5,387 nt of DNA from JAOUEA01 sp039933515. Its GTDB lineage: Bacteria > Actinomycetota > UBA4738 > HRBIN12. The stretch spans positions 1 to 5,387 of the forward strand of contig JBDTNY010000113.1 of NCBI GenBank assembly GCA_039933515.1, read 5' to 3'. The notes under the pieces are model-generated. The model searched no databases and was not told the DNA's origin. It saw nothing but the letters and a program-made list of their open reading frames with translations. Shown piece after piece: positions 1-5,387 of the stretch (within the stretch, counting starts at the first letter, position 1; each line of letters starts with the position of its first letter). Both the position numbers and the translations under genes were made by a program.

Positions 1-541
1 CACCGGGTCGGTCGAGCTGTGCTTCAGCCCGCAGTACGCCGAGCGCGCGTTCCAGGACGCGCACATCGAGCGCCGGCCGTCCACGGCGCCATTCGTGGAC
101 GGCACGATCCCCACCACGCTCGACAAGAAGCTCGCGCCCGAAGGGGTCCACGTGTTCTCGATGTTCACGCAGTGGGTGCCAGAGGATTGGGTGAAGGAGC
201 CGCACCGGGACGAGCTCGACGCCTATGCGAAGCGGATCTTCGATGGCTACAACGAGCTCGCGCCGAACTTCAACGACTCGATCATCGACTACCAGGTGAT
301 CGGGCCTTACGACATGGAGCAGGATCTGGGCCTGATCGGCGGGAACATCTTCCACGGCGAGCTGAGTGTCGATCAGCTGTTCCACATGCGTCCGGCGCCG
401 GGCTACGCTGACTTCCGCACGCCGGTCAAGGGCCTCTATCACGGGTCGTGCGCCACGCACGGCGGCGGCGGCGTGAATGGGATCCCCGGCTGGCAGGCGT
501 TCAACATGGCGAAGAAGGACAAGGCGCTCGGGAAGAAGTAG
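1..541 (+). CDS. FAD-dependent oxidoreductase, phytoene desaturase/PYROXD2-like (C-terminal part, 5' truncated)
   Basis: The frame is open from base 2 to a TAG at 539-541, giving 179 visible residues; the N-terminal Rossmann FAD-binding part lies outside the window. The family is usually about 500-550 aa, so roughly the last third is seen. The visible end carries the typical C-terminal signature: GGNIFHGEL (visible residues 113-121), an MRP motif (129-131), RTPVKGLY (139-146) and a glycine-rich THGGGGV segment (about 152-158) that normally closes over the FAD. Members of this group oxidise or desaturate C-C bonds using FAD; the substrate cannot be told from this part. The usual proline in the THPGGGV-type motif is glycine here. 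The first internal start (GTG at 95) lies inside the conserved fold and is not a real start. The next gene follows after 9 nt in the same frame, suggesting co-transcription. Family assignment is fairly sure; carotenoid desaturase versus PYROXD2-like is not resolved. Confidence 0.85.
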   Translation, partial: TGSVELCFSPQYAERAFQDAHIERRPSTAPFVDGTIPTTLDKKLAPEGVHVFSMFTQWVPEDWVKEPHRDELDAYAKRIFDGYNELAPNFNDSIIDYQVIGPYDMEQDLGLIGGNIFHGELSVDQLFHMRPAPGYADFRTPVKGLYHGSCATHGGGGVNGIPGWQAFNMAKKDKALGKK

Positions 542-550
542 TCAGACTCG

Positions 551-2668
551 TTGACGACTCCCAGCGGACCCTCGCGCAGTGACCTGACCGCCCTCGAGCC
601 CATGCTCGAGGCGCGGTCCGTCGCCGTGGTCGGCGCCAGCGTGAAGGAAGGCTCTCTCGGCAACCAGATGGTCGTCGAGCTGCGGCGCGGCGGGTACGAA
701 GGAGAGATCTACCCCGTGAACCCGGGCTACGAGGAGGTCCTCGGGCTCCGGTGCTACCCCTCGATCGCGAAGGCGCCCGGCGACAGGGTCGATCTCGCGA
801 TCCTCGGCGTCGCGAACCATCGGATCGAGCAGGCGGTGTGCGACGCGATCGAGGCCGGTGCTCGTTCGCTCGTGACGTTCTCGTCGCTGTACGAGGCGGA
901 GCCGCCCGAGCGGGGCATGCCGCCGTTGACGCAACGGGTGGCCGCGATGCTGCGCGACGCGGGCGTCCCGATGTGCGGCGGCAACGGGATGGGGTTCTTC
1001 AACGAGACCCACCGGCTCCGCGCCACGGGGTTCGCGTCGCCCGACGAACTGCGACACGGCCCGGTGACGTTCCTCTCGCATTCGGGATCCGCGTTCGCGG
1101 CGCTCGCGTTTAACGATCGCGGGATCGGGTTCAACCTGCTGGTCTCGAGCGGCCAGGAGCTGGGCGCCACGATGGCCGACTATATGGCGTACGCCCTCGG
1201 GCGCCCCGAGACGAAGGTGCTCGCGCTCCTGCTCGAGACCGTGCGCGATCCGGAGGGCTTCCGCGCGCAGCTCGAACGCGCGGCCGAGCTGGGCGTCCCG
1301 GTGATCGCGCTGAAGGTCGGGCGCACCGAGGCGGCGAAGTCAATGGTCACCGCGCACTCGGGCGCGCTCGCCGGCGAGCACGGCGCGTTCGAGGCGCTCT
1401 TCGACGCCTGCGGCGTGCACGAGGTCGTCTCCCTCGAGGAGATGGCCGACGCGATGGAGCTGTTCTCGTCGCCGCGGCGCGTGACCGGCGGTCGCGGCCT
1501 GAGCGCCCTGTGCGATTCGGGCGGGGAGCGCGCGCTGCTCGTGGATCGGGCACACGATCTCGGGGTGCCCTTCGCGGCGATCTCGCAGCCGACCCTCGAC
1601 ACGCTCGACCAGACGCTCGATCCCGGTCTCGTCGCCGCGAACCCCCTCGATGCCTGGGGGACGGGCTTCGACTCGGACCGGATCTTCCGCGAGTCCCTGA
1701 TGGCGCTGCACGACGACCCCGAAACCGCGGCGCTCGCGTTCGTGGTGGACCTGACGCGTCAAGGGGAGCCCTACGACGCGGGATACCTGCAGATCGCGAA
1801 GGACGTGTTCGCGGCCACGACGAAACCGTTCTGCATGCTGACGAACCTGGCGAGCGCCGTCGAGATCCAGGAGGCCGCCTACCTCCGCGACGCGGGGATC
1901 CCCGTGCTCGAAGGCACCTCGTCGGGGCTGGTGGCGATCCGGGCGCTGCTCGACGACGGTGCGCCGCCCCGGCAGGGGGGCAAGCCGCCGGCGCTGGTCG
2001 CCGACGAGGTGCGCGTGCGCTGGCGCGAGCGGCTCGCGACCGGGAACGAGGTGGGCGAGCTCGAGGGTCTCGCGCTGCTCGCCGACTACGGCGTGCCGGT
2101 GACCGAGGCGCGCGCGGCATCGAGCTCCGACGAAGCCGTGGCCGCCGCCGAGGCGATCGGGTTCCCCGTCGTGCTGAAGACCGCGGCGCCGAGCGTGCAG
2201 CACAAATCCGACGTCGGCGGCGTGAAGGTGGCTCTCGCCGATGCGGATTCGGTGCGGGCCGCGTACCAGGACGTCGCCGCCCGGCTCGGTCCGCAGGTTG
2301 CGATCGGCGCGATGGCGCCTGCCGGCATCGAGATCGCGCTCGGGATCGTGCGTGACCCGACGTTCGGTCCGCTCGTGCTGGTGGCGGCGGGCGGGATCCT
2401 GGTGGAGCTGCTGCACGACCGCGCGCTGGCGTTCCCCCCGCTCGATGAGGCCGGCGCACGGCGCCTGGTCGACCGGCTGAAGATCCGCCCGATGCTCGAC
2501 GGGTTGCGCGGCGCCGAGCCGAGCGACGTCGATGCGCTGGTGCATGCGGTGTCGCGGCTTTCCGTGCTCGCCGCCGATCTCGGCGACCTGCTGAGCGCCC
2601 TCGACGTGAACCCCGTGATCGTCTCGCCGACTGGCTGCGTCGCGGTCGACGCCCTCGTGGCGCCCTAG
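551..2668 (+). CDS. Acetate--CoA ligase family protein (NDP-forming acyl-CoA synthetase, fused alpha-beta)
   Basis: This complete 705-aa protein should convert a carboxylic acid, CoA and ATP to acyl-CoA, ADP and phosphate in the cytoplasm through a phosphohistidine enzyme. Domains in order: CoA-binding Rossmann domain (about 19-115, with RSVAVVGAS at 22-30); succinyl-CoA-ligase-like domain (about 140-300) with SHSGS (176-180) and AHSGALAG, whose His269 fits the alpha-subunit phosphohistidine; a second ligase-like region with DSGGE (322-326) and NPLDAWGTG (364-372); and a C-terminal ATP-grasp domain (about 500-705) with VVLK (540-543), HKSDVGGV (551-558, His551 matching the conserved beta-subunit histidine) and DVNP (685-688). 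About 700 aa is normal for the fused form. TTG at 551 is chosen because an in-frame stop lies at 539-541 and the residues before RSVAVVGAS fit the family; ATG at 602 would leave only four residues before that motif. A weak purine tract (530-538) lies rather far upstream, so coupling to the preceding gene is likely. Related enzymes act on acetate, short-chain, dicarboxylic or aromatic acids; the substrate here is unknown. Confidence 0.93.
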   Translation: MTTPSGPSRSDLTALEPMLEARSVAVVGASVKEGSLGNQMVVELRRGGYEGEIYPVNPGYEEVLGLRCYPSIAKAPGDRVDLAILGVANHRIEQAVCDAIEAGARSLVTFSSLYEAEPPERGMPPLTQRVAAMLRDAGVPMCGGNGMGFFNETHRLRATGFASPDELRHGPVTFLSHSGSAFAALAFNDRGIGFNLLVSSGQELGATMADYMAYALGRPETKVLALLLETVRDPEGFRAQLERAAELGVPVIALKVGRTEAAKSMVTAHSGALAGEHGAFEALFDACGVHEVVSLEEMADAMELFSSPRRVTGGRGLSALCDSGGERALLVDRAHDLGVPFAAISQPTLDTLDQTLDPGLVAANPLDAWGTGFDSDRIFRESLMALHDDPETAALAFVVDLTRQGEPYDAGYLQIAKDVFAATTKPFCMLTNLASAVEIQEAAYLRDAGIPVLEGTSSGLVAIRALLDDGAPPRQGGKPPALVADEVRVRWRERLATGNEVGELEGLALLADYGVPVTEARAASSSDEAVAAAEAIGFPVVLKTAAPSVQHKSDVGGVKVALADADSVRAAYQDVAARLGPQVAIGAMAPAGIEIALGIVRDPTFGPLVLVAAGGILVELLHDRALAFPPLDEAGARRLVDRLKIRPMLDGLRGAEPSDVDALVHAVSRLSVLAADLGDLLSALDVNPVIVSPTGCVAVDALVAP

Positions 2669-2671
2669 ACT
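2666..2671 (+). promoter_or_regulatory. Putative -10 hexamer TAGACT for a leaderless transcript
   Basis: TAGACT fits the TANNNT form of an actinobacterial -10 box and ends exactly 7 nt before the GTG at 2679, so transcription would begin at or next to the start codon. No Shine-Dalgarno-like sequence precedes that GTG, which fits leaderless translation. The hexamer overlaps the stop codon (2666-2668) of the acyl-CoA synthetase gene. No good -35 box is seen; TCGACG at 2646-2651 matches four of six bases of TTGACA but with a short 14-nt spacer. This is inferred from sequence only. Confidence 0.5.
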
Positions 2672-2678
2672 CGTCCTC

Positions 2679-3128
2679 GTGCCGACCCTCGCTCGCCTCA
2701 TCCGTGCGGCAGCCGGACTCCTGACCTCGGGCATGGGAGTGGGTCTCGCCGTCGGTGCGGTCTTCGGGGACACGTCGCCGAGCGCGCGGGTCGCGTACGC
2801 CGCCGCCGCCGCGGGTTCCCTGGGCGTGAGCTTCGCGTTGTACCGCTCGGGGGGCCGCGGATCCGAGAGGATCTGGGTCACGCTGGCCGTCGCGATCGTC
2901 GGGCTGGCGGGGATCGCGTTCGCCGTCCAGATCCGCACGTGGCACGGCCGGGGATCCTGGCCCGCCGGAGGCATCCCGAGGAATAAGGTCCTCGTCGCGA
3001 CGTGGATGGCATCGGAGATGTGGGTCGATCCGCGATCGCTGCTCATCGGTGTCGCGGCGCTCGTGATCGCCGTCGCGGTCTTCTTCGCCTATCCCCGGTT
3101 GGCCCGCGACCCGAGCGTCGGGCCGTAA
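2679..3128 (+). CDS. Hypothetical membrane protein, four predicted transmembrane helices
   Basis: I do not recognise a family for this 149-aa protein. Four hydrophobic stretches can be seen: residues about 10-30, 38-55, 65-85 and 120-138. Arg6/Arg9, Arg56/Arg60/Arg64 and Arg140/Arg143 lie on the sides that the positive-inside rule would place in the cytoplasm, giving an N-in, C-in topology. The loop between helices 3 and 4 (about 86-119) is the longest and is rich in Trp (88, 94, 109, 115) with one run of basic residues; it would face outward. No catalytic or metal-binding motif stands out. GTG at 2679 is chosen because it lies 10 nt after the preceding stop and 7 nt after a TAGACT hexamer. 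The alternating hydrophobic/charged pattern makes a real protein much more likely than a chance reading frame. It could be a small transporter partner or simply a conserved protein of unknown function. Confidence 0.75.
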   Translation: MPTLARLIRAAAGLLTSGMGVGLAVGAVFGDTSPSARVAYAAAAAGSLGVSFALYRSGGRGSERIWVTLAVAIVGLAGIAFAVQIRTWHGRGSWPAGGIPRNKVLVATWMASEMWVDPRSLLIGVAALVIAVAVFFAYPRLARDPSVGP

Positions 3129-3129
3129 C

Positions 3130-3142
3130 ACCGCCTGGCGGT
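3130..3142. repeat. Short inverted repeat (6-bp arms) before the amidase gene
   Basis: ACCGCC and GGCGGT form perfect arms around a single central T. The repeat begins 2 bp after the stop of the membrane-protein gene, and its last base is the first base of the putative -10 hexamer TAGCCT. It could be an operator half-site pair or a chance palindrome in GC-rich DNA. A one-base loop cannot form a normal RNA hairpin without opening its inner pairs, and no T-run follows, so it is not a good terminator. Confidence 0.35.
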
Positions 3143-3147
3143 AGCCT
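3142..3147 (+). promoter_or_regulatory. Putative -10 hexamer TAGCCT for a leaderless amidase transcript
   Basis: TAGCCT ends exactly 7 nt before the ATG at 3155, the same arrangement as TAGACT before the GTG at 2679. No purine-rich ribosome binding site is present between the previous stop (3126-3128) and the ATG; the 7 nt are pyrimidine/G mixed. This fits a transcript beginning at the start codon. No -35 box is evident at normal spacing. It is an inference from position and pattern. Confidence 0.5.
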
Positions 3148-3154
3148 CCCGGTC

Positions 3155-4558
3155 ATGACGTCCGCCACCGAGCTGTGCGACCTTCTCGCGACCGACCTCG
3201 CGCGGATGCTCCGCGAACGCGAGGTCTCGGCCCGCGAGGTGCTCGAGGCGCACCTTCGCCGTATCGAGGCCGTGAACCCGAGCGTGAACGCGATCGTGAC
3301 CCTCGTGCCCGAGCGTGCAACCGCCCGCGCCGCGGAGCTGGACGACGCGATCGCCGGGGGCGAGCCGCTCGGTCCGCGCCTCGGCCTGCCGATCGCGCAC
3401 AAGGATCTCGTCGCCACCGCGGGGATCCGGACGACCGCCGGGTCGCCGATCTTCGCCGACGCGGTGCCCGAGGTGGACGACCTCTTGGTCGAACGGGTCC
3501 GCGCCGCCGGCGCCATCCTGCTCGGCAAGACGAACACGCCCGAGTTCGGGGCCGGCTCGCAGACCTTCAACCCGGTGTTCGGGCCGACCCGCAACCCGCG
3601 CGACCTCACGAAGACGAGCGGCGGTTCCTCGGGCGGGGCGGCCGCCGCCCTGGCGACCGGCATGATCCCGATCGCCGACGGTAGCGACCTGGGTGGGTCG
3701 CTGCGGAACCCGGCGAGTTTCTGCGGCGTGGTCGGGTTCCGGCCCTCGCCGGGGCGAGTGCCGTCGTGGCCGACCTCGAACGCATGGGACGATCTCGCCG
3801 TCGACGGGCCGATGGGCCGAACGGTCGAGGACGCCGCGCTCCTGCTCTCGGTGCTCGCCGGCCCCGACCCCCGGGTGCCCATCTCGCTGCCCGAGTCGGG
3901 CTCGGCGTTCGCGCGGCCGCTCGACGCCGACTTGGGCGCGCCCGTCGTCGCCTGGGCGCCGGGGGCCGGCAGCACGATGCCGTTCGACCCGGTGGTCCCC
4001 GCGATCGTCGACGCGAGCCGGCACGTCTTCGAGGCGCTCGGTTGTCGCACCGAGGAGGCGTTCCCCGATCTCACCGATGCCCGAGAGATCTTCTTCACGC
4101 TCCGGGCCCACGGGTATGCCGCCGACCTTGGGGAGCTCCTCGCCGACCATCGAGCGCAGATCAAGCCCACGGTGGTGTGGAACATCGAGCAGGGGCTGCG
4201 GCTGACCCAGGACGATCTCGCCCGCGCCGAGCGCCTCCGCACCAAGCTCGCTACGCGAGTCGCCGGCTTCTTCCAGCGGTACGACTACCTCGTGATGCCC
4301 GTATCGCAGGTGCCGCCGTTCGACGTCGACATCGAGCACCCGACCGAGGTCGCGGGGGTGCCGATGCCGACCTATCTCGACTGGATGGAATCGTGCTGGT
4401 GCATCACGGTCACGGGCGGCCCGGCGATCTCGGTTCCGTGTGGTGTCACGGCCGACGGCCTGCCGGTCGGGGTGCAGATCGTCGGCCGGCGCGGCCACGA
4501 CCTCGGGGTGCTGCGCCTCGCGCACGCGTTCGAGCGCGCGAACCGGAATGGACAGTGA
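3155..4558 (+). CDS. Amidase signature (AS) family hydrolase
   Basis: This complete 467-aa enzyme should hydrolyse a C-N amide bond, releasing a carboxylic acid and ammonia or an amine, most likely in the cytoplasm since no signal peptide is seen. The Ser-cisSer-Lys triad is readable: Lys83 in GLPIAHKD, the cis-serine in GGSSGG (Ser158/Ser159) and the nucleophile Ser182 in DLGGSLRNP. The spacings of 75 and 24 residues match fatty acid amide hydrolase (Lys142, Ser217, Ser241). The conserved ASFCGVVGFRPSPGRVP stretch follows, and the C-terminal GLPVGVQIVGRRG motif and length are normal for the family. ATG at 3155 is chosen because MTSATELCDLLA gives the usual N-terminus and a -10-like TAGCCT lies 7 nt upstream; an open frame extends back to 3002 but would overlap the preceding gene and add arginine-rich non-family residues. 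With no gatB or gatC nearby, it is a general amidase rather than GatA. The substrate is unknown; the upstream acyl-CoA synthetase could use its acid product. Confidence 0.95.
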   Translation: MTSATELCDLLATDLARMLREREVSAREVLEAHLRRIEAVNPSVNAIVTLVPERATARAAELDDAIAGGEPLGPRLGLPIAHKDLVATAGIRTTAGSPIFADAVPEVDDLLVERVRAAGAILLGKTNTPEFGAGSQTFNPVFGPTRNPRDLTKTSGGSSGGAAAALATGMIPIADGSDLGGSLRNPASFCGVVGFRPSPGRVPSWPTSNAWDDLAVDGPMGRTVEDAALLLSVLAGPDPRVPISLPESGSAFARPLDADLGAPVVAWAPGAGSTMPFDPVVPAIVDASRHVFEALGCRTEEAFPDLTDAREIFFTLRAHGYAADLGELLADHRAQIKPTVVWNIEQGLRLTQDDLARAERLRTKLATRVAGFFQRYDYLVMPVSQVPPFDVDIEHPTEVAGVPMPTYLDWMESCWCITVTGGPAISVPCGVTADGLPVGVQIVGRRGHDLGVLRLAHAFERANRNGQ

Positions 4559-4610
4559 GCTCGGTGTGTCGGTCGGTCTGGGCCGTTCGTCCCGATGCAG
4601 AACGAGACCT

Positions 4611-4629
4611 TCGCCGCATTGTGCGGCGA
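4611..4629. repeat. Perfect inverted repeat, 8-bp arms and 3-nt loop, between amidase and membrane protein genes
   Basis: TCGCCGCA at 4611-4618 and TGCGGCGA at 4622-4629 are exact reverse complements around TTG. It sits 52 bp after the amidase stop and 16 bp before the chosen ATG of the next gene, in the only sizeable gap of the window (4559-4645). In RNA it would form a strong GC hairpin; in DNA it could be an operator. No T-run follows, so a standard intrinsic terminator is not supported, although GC-rich bacteria sometimes use hairpins without U-tails. The rest of the gap shows only a short TCGGT-type repetition (4560-4578) and no clear promoter. Confidence 0.6.
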
Positions 4630-4633
4630 TGCC

Positions 4634-4641
4634 GGGGGGAG
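4634..4641 (+). promoter_or_regulatory. Ribosome binding site GGGGGGAG deciding the start at 4646
   Basis: GGGGGGAG contains the GGAG core of a Shine-Dalgarno sequence and ends 4 nt before the ATG at 4646. It favours that ATG over the in-frame ATG at 4595, which has no such site. It is the clearest ribosome binding site in the window and contrasts with the two upstream genes, which appear leaderless. Confidence 0.6.
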
Positions 4642-4645
4642 TCTC

Positions 4646-5023
4646 ATGGTAAACGCGATGGGTATCTATGAGAGCTCTGGAAGATCCTACGCCGACCCGA
4701 TCAGCGGGGTCGCGCTCGTCACCGGTCTCGCGGGCGCGGTGCTAAGCGCCGCGCTCTGGCTCGCACGGTTCCAGCCCGACGCTACTTTGCTCGGCGCGTA
4801 CGGCGCCCGGCTGGCCGCGGGGGGATCGTTCGCGGATCAGGTCGCGATCCTCGCGGCCGCGCTGGGCGGCATGGCGCTCCTCCTCGGGATGATGTCCACC
4901 ACAGGGGGTCGCGCCCGCCTCTCGACGTCGCTCGCGATCATCGCGGGCATCGTGGCCGTCTCGTATCCCGTGCTGACGGCGCTCAACGTGATCACCGGCC
5001 CGCTCCGCCCGAACATCCCCTAA
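4646..5023 (+). CDS. Hypothetical membrane protein, three predicted transmembrane helices
   Basis: I do not recognise a family for this 125-aa protein. It has a short polar N-terminus, then hydrophobic segments at about residues 19-40, 64-83 and 94-116. Arg89 and Arg91 lie between helices 2 and 3, suggesting that short loop is cytoplasmic, which would place the N-terminus on the cytoplasmic side and the C-terminus outside. No catalytic motif is visible. ATG at 4646 is preferred because of the GGGGGGAG site just upstream; ATG 4595 would add 17 residues encoded by the inverted repeat and the ribosome binding site, and ATG 4658 is a weaker alternative. The gene is separated from the amidase by 87 bp holding the inverted repeat, so it may be transcribed on its own. 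Its 3' end overlaps the convergent acyl-CoA dehydrogenase gene by 32 bp. The regular helix pattern supports a real gene, but its role is unknown. Confidence 0.72.
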   Translation: MVNAMGIYESSGRSYADPISGVALVTGLAGAVLSAALWLARFQPDATLLGAYGARLAAGGSFADQVAILAAALGGMALLLGMMSTTGGRARLSTSLAIIAGIVAVSYPVLTALNVITGPLRPNIP

Positions 5024-5387
5024 AGGGTAGAGGCTCGGCGGGCCAACCCGTGTAGAGATCGGCCCCGCGCTTGCGCAGCTCGTTACCGATCACGACACGC
5101 TGGATCTCGGACGTGCCTTCCCAGATGCGGTCGACCCGGAGCTCGCGGTAGAGGCGCTCGACCGGGTACTCGCGCATGTAGCCTCGCCCGCCGTGGATCT
5201 GCACGGCCCTGTCGATCACCCGGCCCGCGGTCTCGCTGCAGACGAGCTTCACCGCGCTCGCCATCGCATGCAGGGACTTGCGGCTCGCGCCTCCGCGCGC
5301 CGCCTCCCAGCACACGCGATAGAGCATCGACTTCGCGGCCATGATCTCGGCTGCCATGTCGGCGAGCATGAACTCGATCGCCTGGAA
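4992..5387 (-). CDS. Acyl-CoA dehydrogenase, C-terminal part (5' end beyond window)
   Basis: On the minus strand the frame is open from 5387 to a TGA at 4994-4992, giving 131 residues, about a third of the usual 380-400. This is the C-terminal helical domain of an FAD-dependent acyl-CoA dehydrogenase, which forms the alpha-beta double bond of an acyl-CoA and passes electrons to electron-transferring flavoprotein. Recognisable pieces are FQAIEFMLADMA (visible 1-12), QIHGGRGYMREYPVERLYRE (63-82) and RIWEGTSEIQRVVIG (87-101); Glu90, encoded at 5120-5118, matches the catalytic base of medium- and short-chain enzymes. An ATG at 5369 lies inside the conserved domain and is not the true start. The end is a glycine-rich extension after the family core. 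Substrate chain length cannot be judged. It converges with the small membrane protein gene and overlaps it by 32 bp, so it belongs to a separate, opposite transcript. Confidence 0.93.
   Translation of the reverse strand, partial: FQAIEFMLADMAAEIMAAKSMLYRVCWEAARGGASRKSLHAMASAVKLVCSETAGRVIDRAVQIHGGRGYMREYPVERLYRELRVDRIWEGTSEIQRVVIGNELRKRGADLYTGWPAEPLPFRGCSGGAGR

Noticed and set aside
539..550. TAGTCA as a leaderless -10 box for the acyl-CoA synthetase
   Set aside because: It ends in A instead of the conserved T and the spacing to TTG 551 is 6 nt; coupling to the preceding gene in the same frame, 9 nt away, is simpler.
1340..3131. Two long minus-strand open frames (568 and 594 aa) opposite the acyl-CoA synthetase
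   Set aside because: Their translations are arginine-, proline- and alanine-rich with no recognisable domain, they overlap each other, and they lie opposite a clearly conserved gene; this is the usual artefact of high GC.
3002..3154. Upstream extension of the amidase gene
   Set aside because: It would overlap the membrane protein gene by over 120 bp and adds arginine-rich residues not seen in the family; ATG 3155 gives a normal N-terminus.
3043..4525. Long minus-strand open frames (400 and 478 aa) opposite the amidase
   Set aside because: They have low-complexity Arg/Gly/Ser-rich translations without family motifs and mirror the codon bias of the plus-strand amidase.
3155..4558. Glutamyl-tRNA(Gln) amidotransferase subunit A (GatA)
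   Set aside because: There are no gatB or gatC neighbours, and the GSDLGGSLRNPASFCG context fits general amidases rather than GatA.
4611..4629. Intrinsic terminator for the amidase
   Set aside because: The hairpin is good but it is followed by GC-rich sequence and a ribosome binding site, not a T-run.
4595..4645. Earlier ATG at 4595 for the second membrane protein
   Set aside because: It has no ribosome binding site and its extra residues are encoded by the inverted repeat and the GGGGGGAG site, which point to the ATG at 4646.
1..5387. CRISPR, mobile element, phage, defence or biosynthetic system
   Set aside because: No repeat array, transposase, integrase, tRNA, attachment site or modular synthase was seen; all recognisable genes are ordinary metabolic enzymes.

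Overview
This is a GC-rich window of about 5.4 kb holding six protein genes and almost no spare DNA. The high GC content, GTG and TTG starts, and two start codons preceded by a TAGNCT hexamer instead of a Shine-Dalgarno sequence suggest an actinobacterium-like genome, possibly an uncultured lineage. The sequence gives no firm taxonomic marker, so this is inference.

Layout. Five genes run on the plus strand and one on the minus strand. (1) 1-541 is the C-terminal third of an FAD-dependent oxidoreductase of the phytoene desaturase/PYROXD2-like group, cut by the window edge. (2) 551-2668 is a complete fused alpha-beta NDP-forming acyl-CoA synthetase (acetate--CoA ligase family), 705 aa. (3) 2679-3128 is an unrecognised membrane protein with four predicted helices. 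(4) 3155-4558 is a complete amidase-signature hydrolase of 467 aa with an intact Lys-Ser-Ser triad. (5) 4646-5023 is a second unrecognised small membrane protein with three predicted helices. (6) 5387-4992 on the minus strand is the C-terminal third of an acyl-CoA dehydrogenase, converging on and overlapping gene 5 by 32 bp.

How they may work together. An amidase frees a carboxylic acid from an amide, an NDP-forming acyl-CoA synthetase can activate a carboxylic acid to its CoA thioester, and an acyl-CoA dehydrogenase starts beta-oxidation of a thioester. The neighbourhood therefore looks like acid/amide catabolism, but no substrate can be read from the sequence and the acyl-CoA dehydrogenase is on the other strand. 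The spacing (9, 10 and 26 nt between genes 1-4) would suit one operon. However, the leaderless-type starts of genes 3 and 4 suggest internal promoters, so the block may be several transcription units.

No RNA genes, mobile elements, CRISPR arrays or long repeats were seen. There is no gene-free stretch over 300 bases; the longest gap is the 87 bp at 4559-4645, which holds a perfect inverted repeat. I see no convincing novel system. The points most worth a second look are the matching leaderless start signals, the inverted repeat before gene 5 and the two unknown membrane proteins flanking the amidase.
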